Shown here: piece by piece, positions 24,779 through 33,883 of the stretch | Layout of the letters: each line of letters starts with the position of its first letter | Position numbering within the stretch: the stretch's first letter is position 1 | From: Streptomyces malachitofuscus | GTDB taxonomy: Bacteria; Actinomycetota; Actinomycetes; Streptomycetales; Streptomycetaceae | Reading direction: 5' to 3' | Assembly: GCF_014650055.1 (NCBI RefSeq) | Contig: NZ_BMUF01000007.1 | Span: forward strand, 124,001-188,000 | DNA length: 64,000 bases | The notes under the pieces: generated by a model | Told to the model about the DNA's origin: nothing | Seen by the model: only the letters and a program-made list of their open reading frames with translations | Database searches by the model: none | Made by a program: the position numbers and the translations under genes

Positions 24779-27700
24779 TCACCGACCCGAGCACAGGTCG
24801 TCGACCTCGCCGCGGTCGGCCGCGAGAGCCTTCTCGCCGTCGTTCAGCTCCCGTTGGGCGAGCGTGCACACCCGCTCGATCCACCGCTCGGGGTCGAGCG
24901 GGACGACGGAGGCGCGCGAGCCGTCGAGGAGGGCGAGGGTTTCGCCGTCGGGGCTCGGGGAGCCCGTCGCCCCGTGTCCGACGTGGTAGCGGTACAGCTC
25001 CTGACGCTCCGCCACGTCCCACACCAGCTGCTCACCGGCCTCGGTGGTGGTGTGCAGGACACGGTCGTCCAGGAAGTTGCCGAACCAGTACACGTCGTCG
25101 TAGGTGAGGTCCAGATCGGTCCAGTCCTTCTTCCCGACGTCCCAGCGCCGCACCTGTCCCCCGGAGAACAGCACGACCAGCAGTTCTCCGTCGGGGGACA
25201 GGACCATGGACCGTATCGACCGCTCGTCGCCGTCACGCGGGAACCACCGGGTGAACTCCCCGGTGTCGAAGTCCCAGACCCCGATCTCCTCCAGCGTGCG
25301 CACCACCGCCTGGGACGTGCCCGGGACGGCACCGGCGAAGGTCCAGGCCGCCTCGTTGGCGAGCTGGTACTGCTCCTGGACCGAGGGCTGATACGTCCTG
25401 CCGTCCCGCTCACCGGTGTCGAGCCGCCAGCGGGAGACGTAGGACAGTCCGGAGATCACCGCGTGGGTGTCGTCCGGGAACCCGATGTTGATCCACGACG
25501 GGGTGAGTCCCGTGAGGGGATCGGGACCGGCCGCGGTCAGGCCGGACGGGGCGGGAAGCTCCAGCCGGTGCTCCTCGGTGAGCCGGGTCCTGCCCGACTC
25601 CTCGCCGATCCGCCACACCAGGACCGTGCGCTGGTCCTCGGCGATGGTCAGGACCCGCTTCCCGTCCGGAGTGAACGCGGCGTACAGGGCGGCCAGCGGC
25701 TGTGACGCCCGCGCCGAGGCGAGCAACCGCCGGTCGGACAGACCGAAGAGCCGCAGTCCGGTGCCGTCCCTGTCGACCACCGCCATCCTGTCGTGCGCCG
25801 CGTCCAGGGTGCGGATGCGGTGGATCAGCGCGTTGGTGTCGAACTCCCCGGGCGGCCGGACCCGTACGGTGACGATGCTCCCGCCGACGCCGACCGCCGC
25901 CCGCAGGTCGTCGGGAGGTCCGGCCAGGGCGACCGGCGGTGCGAACGGACGGCCGGTGACATTCTGGTCCTCGACCGCCGGGGCCGGGGTGTCGAACGTG
26001 GCGGGCCGGCCCTTCTCCAGGTCGAGGACCAGGAAGCGCAGCCGGCCGAGATCGGCGCCGATACGGCCGGTGGGGTTGACCAGATACCGGCCTGACGCGT
26101 CGAGACGGGGCGCGTACAGGGGGCACAGCCCGGGGAAGGCGGAGTTGTTCCAGTTCTGGAAGCGACGCGGTGTCCCGCCGAGCCGCCAGGCCTCCAGCAC
26201 ACCCTGTTCGGTACAGGTGACCAGGACCTGCCCGTTGCCGCTGACCGTGGCGGAGGCGGTGGCCCGCTCGCCCCAGGGGCGGTGGAGCGTCCCGCGCTCC
26301 AGGTCCCAGGAGACCAGCCTGCCGCGCCGGTCGTCCGCCTCGGCGCCGGCGGGCACGATCCGCGCCACCACCGTGCCGTCCGCGCCGAACCACGCCTGCG
26401 CCGCGTCCCAGCCGCGGGGCGGGGTGAGCGTCCGGCCGGTGCGGCGGCCGTCGTCGGTGCGCCACACGAGGACGCCCTCGCGGGGGATCGCGGCGAGGAC
26501 CCGCTCACCGTCGCCGTCGAAGCGCAGGTCGTGCACGCCCCGCAGGTTGTCCTCGACGTCCGCGACTTTGCGCAGGGGGACAAGCTTCAGGGCACGCGGG
26601 TCGGGGTCGGCGGTGTCGCGCACGCCGAGCGAGACCAGACCCCAGTCGCTCGCCCGGGCGACGACGCTCCCGTCGGGGGAGACCGCGATACGGGCGTTGT
26701 CGCTGTCCTTGGTGCGCGCCAGGGGGTCCTGCCGCTTCTTCCCCCGCAGGTCCACGTCCACGAAACTGCCGTCCTTCAGCAGGGCGTACAGCCGCTCGCC
26801 GTTCTCGGTGAGCGCGACGCTCTCGACCTCGTCACGGTTCTCCAGCGGGATCCGCTCCACGTCCCGGAACCGCAGGTACTGCGCGAGCAGCGCGGACCGC
26901 GCGTCCGGGCGGGCGTCCGTGCGGTACGCGGCGGCGCTGAACAGCGAGGAGGTCACCAGTGACACGTCGTCGTACGTCGCCGCCTGCTGGGCCAGCCGGT
27001 CCGACGCCAGCCGGCGCTGCTCCTCCAGCAGGTTGAGATACAGCACGGACACCACCGAGGCCGCCACCACGGCCAGGACGGTGACCGTCACGCCCAGACA
27101 GCGCAGCCACCGCCGGCGCCGCTCGTACTTCTGTGCCTCGCGTCGCTTGCGTTCCCGCAGGGCGGTGCTCGCCGCGATGAACTCCCGGTCGTCGTCCGTC
27201 AGTTCGTCGTCCCGCTCGGCGAGCCACTGCTCCGCCGCGGCGAGCGCGGGATCCTCCAGCAGGGCCCCGTCCGGCCGTCCCTCCCGCCACCAGCGCGCCC
27301 GGTCGTAGCGCAGTTCTCCGCGCCACGCGAGAAACGTGCGGTCGCTCTCCAGTTGCTCGGCCAGCGGCTGCCAGTGCTCGATGAGGGCCTCGTGGGCCAG
27401 CTCGACCGTCTCGCCCCGCTCGGCGTCCGCGCCCAGCACCAGCACGCGTGCCTCGGCCAGGCGCCGGGCGATGGCCCACTGCTCCTCGCCCGCGTCGCGG
27501 CGGGCGAGCCGGGCCCGCAACGCCGTGGTGCCGCCCGGGGGCAGCTGGATCAGCGCCCGCAGCAGCCCGGCCGCCGCCTGCGGTGGCGCGCCCCGCAGCG
27601 CGCGGCGCCAGGCGGAGTCGGCGGTGCTGCTCAGCACACCGCCCACGCCGCCCAGTTCGCGGTAGGTGTCCAGGCGGAGCCTGCCGCCGACCTGCCGTTC

Positions 27701-29017
27701 CCACAGGGTGGTCAGCACGAAGCCCAGCAGGGGCAGGGCCCCGGGGCGGCCCGCGGCGTCCTCGACGAGGCGGTCGGCCAGCCCGCTGTCGTACTCCACC
27801 CCGGGGAAGGACCGCAGCGGCAGCCGGACCACCTCGGTGAGCTGCTCGCGGCTCATCAGGCCCAGGGGGTGGGCGGGGGCGCCGCCGACCAGCCGGCTCA
27901 GCTCCGCGTGGCGCAGGGCGGCGTCCTGGAAGTCGGTGCGCAGCACCACAAGAACGCCGACGCCGTGCCGGGCGCAGGCGTCCCGGAGGGCGTCCACCAG
28001 CTCCCGCAGTTCGTCCTCGGGGCGCAGCAGCAGGGTCTCCGCCTGGTCGAGGGCCAGGACCGTCCCCCGGGCGGAACCCCGGTGAACGCGGTCCGTCAGC
28101 GTCTCGCGGACCGTGCGGGCGTCGGGCAGCCGGCCCTCGGCGCGCAGGGTGACGACCTCCACGCCCTGTTCCCTGAGGCGGGATGCCACGCCCGCCATCA
28201 GCAGCGAGGACTTGCCCGATCCGGAGGGCCCGGTCAGGGTCACGCAGCCCTCGGGCAGCCCGTCCGGGCAGAGCAGGTCGACGACGGCGGTGACGTCCTC
28301 GTCCCGGCCGAAGAAGTGCGCGCTGTTCTCCTCGGTGAAGGGGCGCAGCCCGGGGAAGGGGGAGGCGGGCGCGAGGAGTCCGGCCAAAGCCGGCACCTCG
28401 TCGAGGACGGTGCCGGTCGGAATGCAGAAGCTCTGGCCGCGTCTCGGTGACGAGACCGACGCGACGACGCCGACCACGGCGCCGAGTTCCAGGTCCCACA
28501 CCGCCGAGCCGCTGAAGCCGCGCTGGACCGGGTCGGCCTGGGCGTCGGACGGGGACATCTGCAGACGTCCGGTGCCGGTGCGGGCGCGCAGCACGGCGGT
28601 GTGCCAGCCGCCGCCGGTGCCGTCGTCGGGCAGTCCGAAAATGATCGCCGGGTGGTTCCACACCGTACGCGGCGCCACCATCGGCACCGGGCGGGCGCCG
28701 GGGAGCGGGCCGGCCAGCGACAGGACGGCGACGTCCCCGCTGCCGTCCTCCCGCACCGGCACCCAGTCGCGGACGACGGCCTCGGTCTCCTCACCGGCCC
28801 TGAGGGCGAGGCGGACCCGGACGGGGGAGGGCGGGGGCTCGGCACGGGTGAGGGGGAGCCGGGAGGCGCCCAGGACGACATGGGCGCACGTCAGAACGAG
28901 GGTGGGGGCGATGAGCACCCCCAGGCCCCCGATGTGTCCGTCGGCGGCCGCGACCTGGACGGTCGCGGCGGCGAGGACGTCCTCGGCCACCTGTTCCGAT
29001 GCGGTCGACTCGGCCAT
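24779..29017 (-). CDS. Trypsin-like peptidase / nSTAND1 NTPase / WD40 protein
   Basis: A 1,412-residue protein in four parts. Residues about 20-215 are a trypsin-like peptidase with His46 (VLTCAHVV), Asp95 (SGDVAVLSL) and Ser169 (RGFSGSAVW). Then comes an nSTAND1 NTPase starting FPGLRPFTEENSAHFFGRDE, with Walker A TGPSGSGKSSLL (262-273) and an LALDQAETLL Walker-B-like strand. A membrane-like helix lies near 638-660. A long C-terminal beta-propeller has repeats ending in WD/WR (VWDFDTGE, RRWDVGKKDW, VWDVAERQEL). STAND proteins oligomerise on sensing a ligand; this would activate the protease. The start is ATG 29015-29017. It lies between cslZ and glxA. Confidence 0.93.
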   Translation of the reverse strand: MAESTASEQVAEDVLAAATVQVAAADGHIGGLGVLIAPTLVLTCAHVVLGASRLPLTRAEPPPSPVRVRLALRAGEETEAVVRDWVPVREDGSGDVAVLSLAGPLPGARPVPMVAPRTVWNHPAIIFGLPDDGTGGGWHTAVLRARTGTGRLQMSPSDAQADPVQRGFSGSAVWDLELGAVVGVVASVSSPRRGQSFCIPTGTVLDEVPALAGLLAPASPFPGLRPFTEENSAHFFGRDEDVTAVVDLLCPDGLPEGCVTLTGPSGSGKSSLLMAGVASRLREQGVEVVTLRAEGRLPDARTVRETLTDRVHRGSARGTVLALDQAETLLLRPEDELRELVDALRDACARHGVGVLVVLRTDFQDAALRHAELSRLVGGAPAHPLGLMSREQLTEVVRLPLRSFPGVEYDSGLADRLVEDAAGRPGALPLLGFVLTTLWERQVGGRLRLDTYRELGGVGGVLSSTADSAWRRALRGAPPQAAAGLLRALIQLPPGGTTALRARLARRDAGEEQWAIARRLAEARVLVLGADAERGETVELAHEALIEHWQPLAEQLESDRTFLAWRGELRYDRARWWREGRPDGALLEDPALAAAEQWLAERDDELTDDDREFIAASTALRERKRREAQKYERRRRWLRCLGVTVTVLAVVAASVVSVLYLNLLEEQRRLASDRLAQQAATYDDVSLVTSSLFSAAAYRTDARPDARSALLAQYLRFRDVERIPLENRDEVESVALTENGERLYALLKDGSFVDVDLRGKKRQDPLARTKDSDNARIAVSPDGSVVARASDWGLVSLGVRDTADPDPRALKLVPLRKVADVEDNLRGVHDLRFDGDGERVLAAIPREGVLVWRTDDGRRTGRTLTPPRGWDAAQAWFGADGTVVARIVPAGAEADDRRGRLVSWDLERGTLHRPWGERATASATVSGNGQVLVTCTEQGVLEAWRLGGTPRRFQNWNNSAFPGLCPLYAPRLDASGRYLVNPTGRIGADLGRLRFLVLDLEKGRPATFDTPAPAVEDQNVTGRPFAPPVALAGPPDDLRAAVGVGGSIVTVRVRPPGEFDTNALIHRIRTLDAAHDRMAVVDRDGTGLRLFGLSDRRLLASARASQPLAALYAAFTPDGKRVLTIAEDQRTVLVWRIGEESGRTRLTEEHRLELPAPSGLTAAGPDPLTGLTPSWINIGFPDDTHAVISGLSYVSRWRLDTGERDGRTYQPSVQEQYQLANEAAWTFAGAVPGTSQAVVRTLEEIGVWDFDTGEFTRWFPRDGDERSIRSMVLSPDGELLVVLFSGGQVRRWDVGKKDWTDLDLTYDDVYWFGNFLDDRVLHTTTEAGEQLVWDVAERQELYRYHVGHGATGSPSPDGETLALLDGSRASVVPLDPERWIERVCTLAQRELNDGEKALAADRGEVDDLCSGR

Positions 29018-29136
29018 CTCCCGTTTCCCCCGCCACCGCTGTCCCGCACGCCGGCAATGTCGTACCGAGGTCACACCAGCCCCGCGCGCCCGGCAAGATT
29101 GTTTCGGGCCAACGCCGACCGCCGTACGCACGGGAA

Positions 29137-29167
29137 AGGGGGCGCCCCCTCACGGAGGGCGCCCCCT
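29137..29167 (-). terminator. Hairpin terminator after glxA
   Basis: AGGGGGCGCCC (29137-29147) pairs perfectly with GGGCGCCCCCT (29157-29167) over a nine-base loop, 18 bases beyond the glxA stop. It separates the cslA-glxA transcript from the nSTAND gene. Confidence 0.8.
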
Positions 29168-29184
29168 GTCTCACATCCGTGCCG

Positions 29185-31125
29185 CTAGGGCACCTGGACC
29201 CACTGGGCCTTGCTGGGCGTGCCGTCGCCGGTGTTGACGAAGAGCATGTACCAGCCGGACTGGACCAGGTTCCGGTTCTCCGGGACCGTCACGGTGATCT
29301 TGTCGCCGTCGGTCTCGAAGTCCAGCGCGATGGAGCGCTGGTCCACGTCGGTGACGTGGGTGGAGGCGCTCGGCCGGATCAGCCGCACGCTCTTGACCGA
29401 CGCGGCGTCCTTCGAGGAGAAGGTGCCGGACTCACCGCGCTCGATGGTCTTCGGACCGCCGGACAGGTCGGGCTGCTCGGTGTCGCCGTACAGGTACGGC
29501 GGGGTGTAGATCTCGATGCGCTGCTCGAACTTGCCCGGCTTGGTGTTGGCCTTGTCGGCGTAGAGCGAGTCGGAGCCGAAGACCATGATGCGGCCGTCGG
29601 GCAGCAGGATCGAACCGGAGTGGTAGTTGCGGCCCACGAGCGGATCGGCGACCCGCTCCATCTCGTTCTTCTCCGTGTCGTAGATCCGCGCCTCGAGGAT
29701 GTTGGAGTCGCTGCGTCCCCGGTAGTCCTCCGAGCCGCCCGTGATCAGCACGTCGTCGTTCGGCAGGATCGAGGCCTGCGGGTAGCGGGTGCCCTTGTCC
29801 AGCGAGGGGCCGTCCACGAACTTCGGGTCGTCGGCCTTGAGGTCGACGATCCGGGTCTTCTCACTGGACAGCTTGGACTCGCCGACGCCGCCGCCGCCGA
29901 TCACCATGTACTTCTCGTCCTGGGCGGGCGGCAGCAGCACCGTGCCGGACGTCTCCATCATGTTCGGGTCGCTGAGCCCGGGGACCTTGTCGAACTTGTT
30001 GGTCTCCAGGTCCCAGACGCCGGGCTCGCGGCCCACGTCGTCCGGCCCGTAGCCCGCGTTGGAACCCGAGTAGAAGATCTTGCCGTTCTGCATCAGGAAC
30101 AGCGCCGGGTACGTCGGGAACTGACGCTCCTCCTCGGTGTACGTCCATTCCTTGGTCTTCGGGTCGTAGATCTCGTTCTTGCCCGGGACCAGCTGGCCGA
30201 TGTCGTCGAGTCCGGAGACGCTGAGGATCTTGCCGTCGCTCAGGGTGGTGAGCGTCGGGTACCAGCGGGACTCCTTCATCGGGTCGACCTTGATGTACTT
30301 CTCGGCGACCGGGTCGAACTCGAAGGCGTCGTCGATCCCCTGGAAGTCCTTCTTGTCCAGGGCGAGCTTCTCGGCGATGCCGTACGTGTTCTTCGCGTCC
30401 TCGCCGGTGAGACCCGTGACGGAGTAGTTGTCCTGCGTGCCGGTCGCGTACTTGTTGCCCTCCTTCTCCGCCTCGACGTAGGTGCGGCCGTAGCCCGGGG
30501 TGTTGCCCAGGAACTCGCCGGTCTCCTTGTCGAAGTTCTTCTTGGCCCGGGGGACGAGCACCGGGTCCTTGGAGACGAAGGTTTTGCCGTTCTCCTTGCC
30601 GACGAACTTGGTGCCGGCCGGCAGGGTGATCGGCTTGTCCGGGTTCTCGTTGTGGACGACCATCAGGCCGCCCGCCTTCTTCACGTCACCCTTGAGCTTC
30701 TCGTACCGCTTCGTGCCACCCGCGATGAGCAGGTTGCCGTTGGCCAGCTGGGTGTGGCCGGTGCAGAACAGATCGGCGGGCGTCGGCACCTTCTTGATGG
30801 TCCCCTTGACCGGGTCCCAGATGCGGGTGTCGTACTTCTTCGCGTCGAAGTTGTCCTGGTTGTTGCCCGAGCCCGCGACGAGCAGCACCTTGCCGGTGCG
30901 CAGCAGCGCCGCGTGGATGGTGTTCTGCCGGTACTCCTCGGGAAACTCGACGATCTCCCACTTGCCGTTCGCGGCTTTGTACTCGGGCTGGTTGATCTTG
31001 TACTGGTGGTATTTCTCGGTGCCGAAGCGGTACAGCCACGGCCCGTTCATTCCGGCCAGCGCTAGTACCACCGCCGTGCCTATCGCGATCCGACGGGCGC
31101 GACGGCGGCCTGCACGGTCAGTCAT
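29185..31125 (-). CDS. glxA: GlxA, mononuclear copper radical oxidase
   Basis: A 646-residue galactose-oxidase/glyoxal-oxidase family enzyme, membrane-anchored by one N-terminal helix (residues 13-26). The copper-site residues are all visible: Cys121 (DLFCTGHTQ) and Tyr289 (SRWYPT) for the cross-linked cofactor, with stacking Trp288, then axial Tyr501 and His502 (RNYHSGSILLPDGR) and His590 (SASTHVTD). The C-terminal Ig-like domain is DUF1929-type. It oxidises alcohols or aldehydes to give H2O2 and is needed with CslA for glucan deposition at hyphal tips in S. lividans/coelicolor. Its ATG overlaps the cslA stop as ATGA, so the two are cotranslated. Confidence 0.96.
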   Translation of the reverse strand: MTDRAGRRRARRIAIGTAVVLALAGMNGPWLYRFGTEKYHQYKINQPEYKAANGKWEIVEFPEEYRQNTIHAALLRTGKVLLVAGSGNNQDNFDAKKYDTRIWDPVKGTIKKVPTPADLFCTGHTQLANGNLLIAGGTKRYEKLKGDVKKAGGLMVVHNENPDKPITLPAGTKFVGKENGKTFVSKDPVLVPRAKKNFDKETGEFLGNTPGYGRTYVEAEKEGNKYATGTQDNYSVTGLTGEDAKNTYGIAEKLALDKKDFQGIDDAFEFDPVAEKYIKVDPMKESRWYPTLTTLSDGKILSVSGLDDIGQLVPGKNEIYDPKTKEWTYTEEERQFPTYPALFLMQNGKIFYSGSNAGYGPDDVGREPGVWDLETNKFDKVPGLSDPNMMETSGTVLLPPAQDEKYMVIGGGGVGESKLSSEKTRIVDLKADDPKFVDGPSLDKGTRYPQASILPNDDVLITGGSEDYRGRSDSNILEARIYDTEKNEMERVADPLVGRNYHSGSILLPDGRIMVFGSDSLYADKANTKPGKFEQRIEIYTPPYLYGDTEQPDLSGGPKTIERGESGTFSSKDAASVKSVRLIRPSASTHVTDVDQRSIALDFETDGDKITVTVPENRNLVQSGWYMLFVNTGDGTPSKAQWVQVP

Positions 31126-33155
31126 TCCTTACGTCCCCCAAGTCCACCAAGGGCGATTTGCATGGTCTGGTCGTTGCCGGGGTTGCCGCCCCCGGGTCCT
31201 CCCGGCCCTTCGGGGCCTCCTGATCCGCCCGGAGCGCCATGGGAACCGGCCCAGCTGGGCCGGGCGTGCGGCTGGTGCGGGGCGTGCTGCTGCGGCAGCT
31301 GCTGCGTCCGGGGCGCTTCGTCGTCCTCCGGCCGGCGTCCGCCCGCATGGGCACCGGGCTTCTTGCGGTCCTGCCGCATGCCGTGGCGCCAGGCGAACAT
31401 CGGCGCGGCGGTGATCAGCAGGGCGAAGGTGGCCCAGATGACCATCGCGGGGTGGGAGTGTCCGTAGACGAAGCCCGCGGCGATGGAGCCACCGAAGATC
31501 AGGATGAAGTACCAGTGGTACCGGAAGGTGCCGAACCAGGTGTCCGGGCTGGCCGAGTCGCCCTTGGGGGTGACCACGAACTTGCTCTTCTTGCGCAGGA
31601 CGGAGTCGATCAGTGCCTTCGCGTAGAGCGGGGCCGACAGCGCGGACATCACCATGCCCGCCACACCGCCGGAGCCCTCCGGCTCGTGCGGCGAGACGTT
31701 GTGGCGGCGGTTCCAGATGTAGAGGCCGATCTGCAGCGCGGAGGCGTTGCCGTAGAGCATCAGCCAGATGGTGGGGTCGATGTTCACACCGGAGGCGCCC
31801 AGGCCCAGGAACAGCGCACAGCTGATCGCCGCCAGGATCCAGTTCAGGGCGGACATCGGGTAGAAGATGATCATCATCGTGTAGTTGAAGAGCTTGCTCG
31901 GCGGAAGCGAGTAGAAGCCCTTCCAGTACTGCCCGAGGATCGTCTCGTACGTACCGCGCGACCAGCGCATCTGCTGGGTGAAGAAGTCCGTCCAGGCGTT
32001 GGGCCCCTCGCCCACCGCGAGCACGTCCGGGGTGTAGACCGAGCGCCACTTCTTCCCCGTCGCCGGGTTCTTGTGGCGGTGCATCTCGAAGCCGGTCGCC
32101 ATGTCCTCGGTGATCGAGTCGTACAGACCGCCGATCTGCTTCAGCGCCTTGATGCGTACGGCGTTGGAGGTGCCCACGAACATCGGCGAGCCGTAGCGGT
32201 TGCCGGCGCGCTGGATCAGGGCGTGGAAGAGGAACTGCTGGGACTCGGCGGCCTTGGTGACAAAGTTGTCATAGTTGCCGTAGACCTGCGGGCCGATGAC
32301 GAAGCCGACGTCCGGGTCGCGGAAGAAGCCGAGCATCCGCTCCAGGTAGTTCGGCAGGGGCACGTGGTCGGTGTCGACGGAGGCGAAGTAGTCGTAGTCG
32401 TCACCGTGCGCGTCGAGCCAGGCGTTGTAGTTGCCGTGCTTGGTCTTGGCGCGGTGGGCGCCCTTCTTCTGGTTCCACTTCGCGATGCCCTTGCGGGAGA
32501 AGTGGCGCACGCCGAGCCGGGCGCAGACCTCCTTCACCTCGGGGTCGTCGCCCTCGTCGAGCAGCCAGACGTGCATGGTGCCCCGGTGGCGGATCTTGAC
32601 GGCCGCCTCCAGGGTCTTCGTCACCATCTCGATCGGCTCCTTGCCGGGCACGAACGAGGTGAGGAACGCCACACGGGTGCCGGTCTCGGGCACCACCGGG
32701 ATCGGGTCGCGGGCGACCAGGGTGGCGTGCGCGTTCGACAGCACGTTCATGCAGCGGAAGAACTCGATCAGACCGATCGAGACGAGCATGACGATGTCGA
32801 GGGTCGGCAGCCACTCGAACTCCACGTAGTCCCGCTCGGTCCAGTGCGAGGGCTGGAGCAGCCACACCAGCAGCACCAGTGACAGCACCGGAGCCGCGGC
32901 CAGCATCAGCGCGATGCGGATGCGGTGCGGCTCCTGGCCGATCAGCGAGCGGTACTGGACCTTGTAGGGCTTGTTCGGATCGGGCTGGGTGAGGGGACCC
33001 GCGAGCCGGCTGTAGTGCTCGTAGTCGTATCTCGGCAGCGTCTTCTTGATCCGGCGGAACGTGCCCGTGTTTCCTGTCCGATGGGCAGGCACCCTGAGCT
33101 GGGTGGTCTGTGACGGGTCGTTGTCCTCTCGGGCGCCCGTCGGCGTCGACGTCAT
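31122..33155 (-). CDS. cslA: CslA, cellulose synthase-like glycosyltransferase 2
   Basis: A 677-residue processive GT2 synthase. Two helices (about 82-101, 118-134) precede the catalytic domain with Asp200 (LLDEGDD), the DxD motif SVDTDH (261-263), TED (349-351) and QQMRW (394-398). Several further helices follow, then a Pro/Gly/Gln-rich cytosolic tail from about residue 600. It polymerises UDP-sugar into a beta-glucan at hyphal tips, working with GlxA and the hydrolase CslZ and interacting with the tip machinery in studied species. The start is ATG 33153-33155. It is the first gene of the cslA-glxA unit; the promoter lies in the 420 bases upstream. Confidence 0.96.
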   Translation of the reverse strand: MTSTPTGAREDNDPSQTTQLRVPAHRTGNTGTFRRIKKTLPRYDYEHYSRLAGPLTQPDPNKPYKVQYRSLIGQEPHRIRIALMLAAAPVLSLVLLVWLLQPSHWTERDYVEFEWLPTLDIVMLVSIGLIEFFRCMNVLSNAHATLVARDPIPVVPETGTRVAFLTSFVPGKEPIEMVTKTLEAAVKIRHRGTMHVWLLDEGDDPEVKEVCARLGVRHFSRKGIAKWNQKKGAHRAKTKHGNYNAWLDAHGDDYDYFASVDTDHVPLPNYLERMLGFFRDPDVGFVIGPQVYGNYDNFVTKAAESQQFLFHALIQRAGNRYGSPMFVGTSNAVRIKALKQIGGLYDSITEDMATGFEMHRHKNPATGKKWRSVYTPDVLAVGEGPNAWTDFFTQQMRWSRGTYETILGQYWKGFYSLPPSKLFNYTMMIIFYPMSALNWILAAISCALFLGLGASGVNIDPTIWLMLYGNASALQIGLYIWNRRHNVSPHEPEGSGGVAGMVMSALSAPLYAKALIDSVLRKKSKFVVTPKGDSASPDTWFGTFRYHWYFILIFGGSIAAGFVYGHSHPAMVIWATFALLITAAPMFAWRHGMRQDRKKPGAHAGGRRPEDDEAPRTQQLPQQHAPHQPHARPSWAGSHGAPGGSGGPEGPGGPGGGNPGNDQTMQIALGGLGGRKE

Positions 33156-33576
33156 GAGTCATCCCCCCACACGCGCACCCGCGCGTGTTTCGTCGCTTCC
33201 TCACGTCCGCTGCGGTCCCCCTCGACCTTCACAGACGCATCAGTGGTGAACGGCTGTCACCACGTCACCCACACTTTATAGACACGGCGCAGCGCTGTTC
33301 CGGTTGCATGATGCCCCCCTCGGCATCGCTCCCCGAACGGGACCCTCGCCCCGCTCGGTCGGCAACCGGTTTCTTGCCCCCCAACAGCCGCGTACCCGCA
33401 GCATCTTGAAGAGACCAGGTTCTACGGTGTTCATCATGATCGCAAGATGCGAAACACGGTGTACACCGGACATACGTGACCATTGTGACGCCTGGGTGGG
33501 ACCGGTGGGTCACCGTCACATACGTGGGGCGGGGGATTTCCGCTCAACGTGCGCGAGAGGAAATCCGGCCAAAAGC
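33156..33576 (-). promoter_or_regulatory. cslA upstream region with repeated motifs
   Basis: 421 bases without a gene. On the minus strand TATAAA (33280-33275) is a candidate -10 box. The 9-mer ACATACGTG occurs at 33470-33478 and 33518-33526, each beside GTGAC/GTCAC words, with the palindrome GTGTACAC at 33459-33466. The mix of A/T-rich stretches and half-sites suggests a complex promoter for the csl operon. None of these elements is proven. Confidence 0.45.
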
Positions 33577-33608
33577 GACGGGCTCCCCGTCTGCACGAGG
33601 AGCCCGTC
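33577..33608 (-). terminator. Hairpin terminator after tRNA-Lys (copy 1)
   Basis: GACGGGCTCC (33577-33586) pairs with GGAGCCCGTC (33599-33608), starting eight bases past the 3' end of the minus-strand tRNA. Confidence 0.75.
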
Positions 33609-33615
33609 CTGTCGG

Positions 33616-33689
33616 TGCGCCGCCAGGGACTCGAACCCCGGACCCGCTGATTAAGAGTCAGCTGCTCTAACCAACTGAGCTAGCGGCGC
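33616..33689 (-). tRNA. tRNA-Lys (anticodon CTT), copy 1
   Basis: A 74-base cloverleaf: acceptor arms GCGCCGC/GCGGCGC, D arm GCTC/GAGC, anticodon stem GCTGA/TCAGC with loop CTCTTAA (anticodon CTT, reading AAG), T arm CGGGG-TTCGAGT-CCCTG and discriminator A. No CCA is encoded. It is identical in sequence to the copies at 37270 and 48385. AAG is the dominant Lys codon in this genome. Confidence 0.97.
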
Positions 33690-33883
33690 GCGCTGACGGC
33701 CGTAACTCTACAGGACCTCCGAGGGTGCCCCCGACCACCGTCCGCCGCCCTCGCGGCCGGCCGGTCGCGGCGCCGCGCCCTTACATCATTCGGACCGTCA
33801 GCATGCGCGCCGGGAAGACAGTTGCGAAACTGGCCGTCGTGCACAGGTGTGGAGGAATTGAGCAGGCGTGTGAGAGGAATCGC

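Noticed and set aside
33275..33301. SigE-type promoter (GGAAC then TCTATA) upstream of cslA
   Set aside because: The spacing between the two parts is about three bases too short for the consensus I know.
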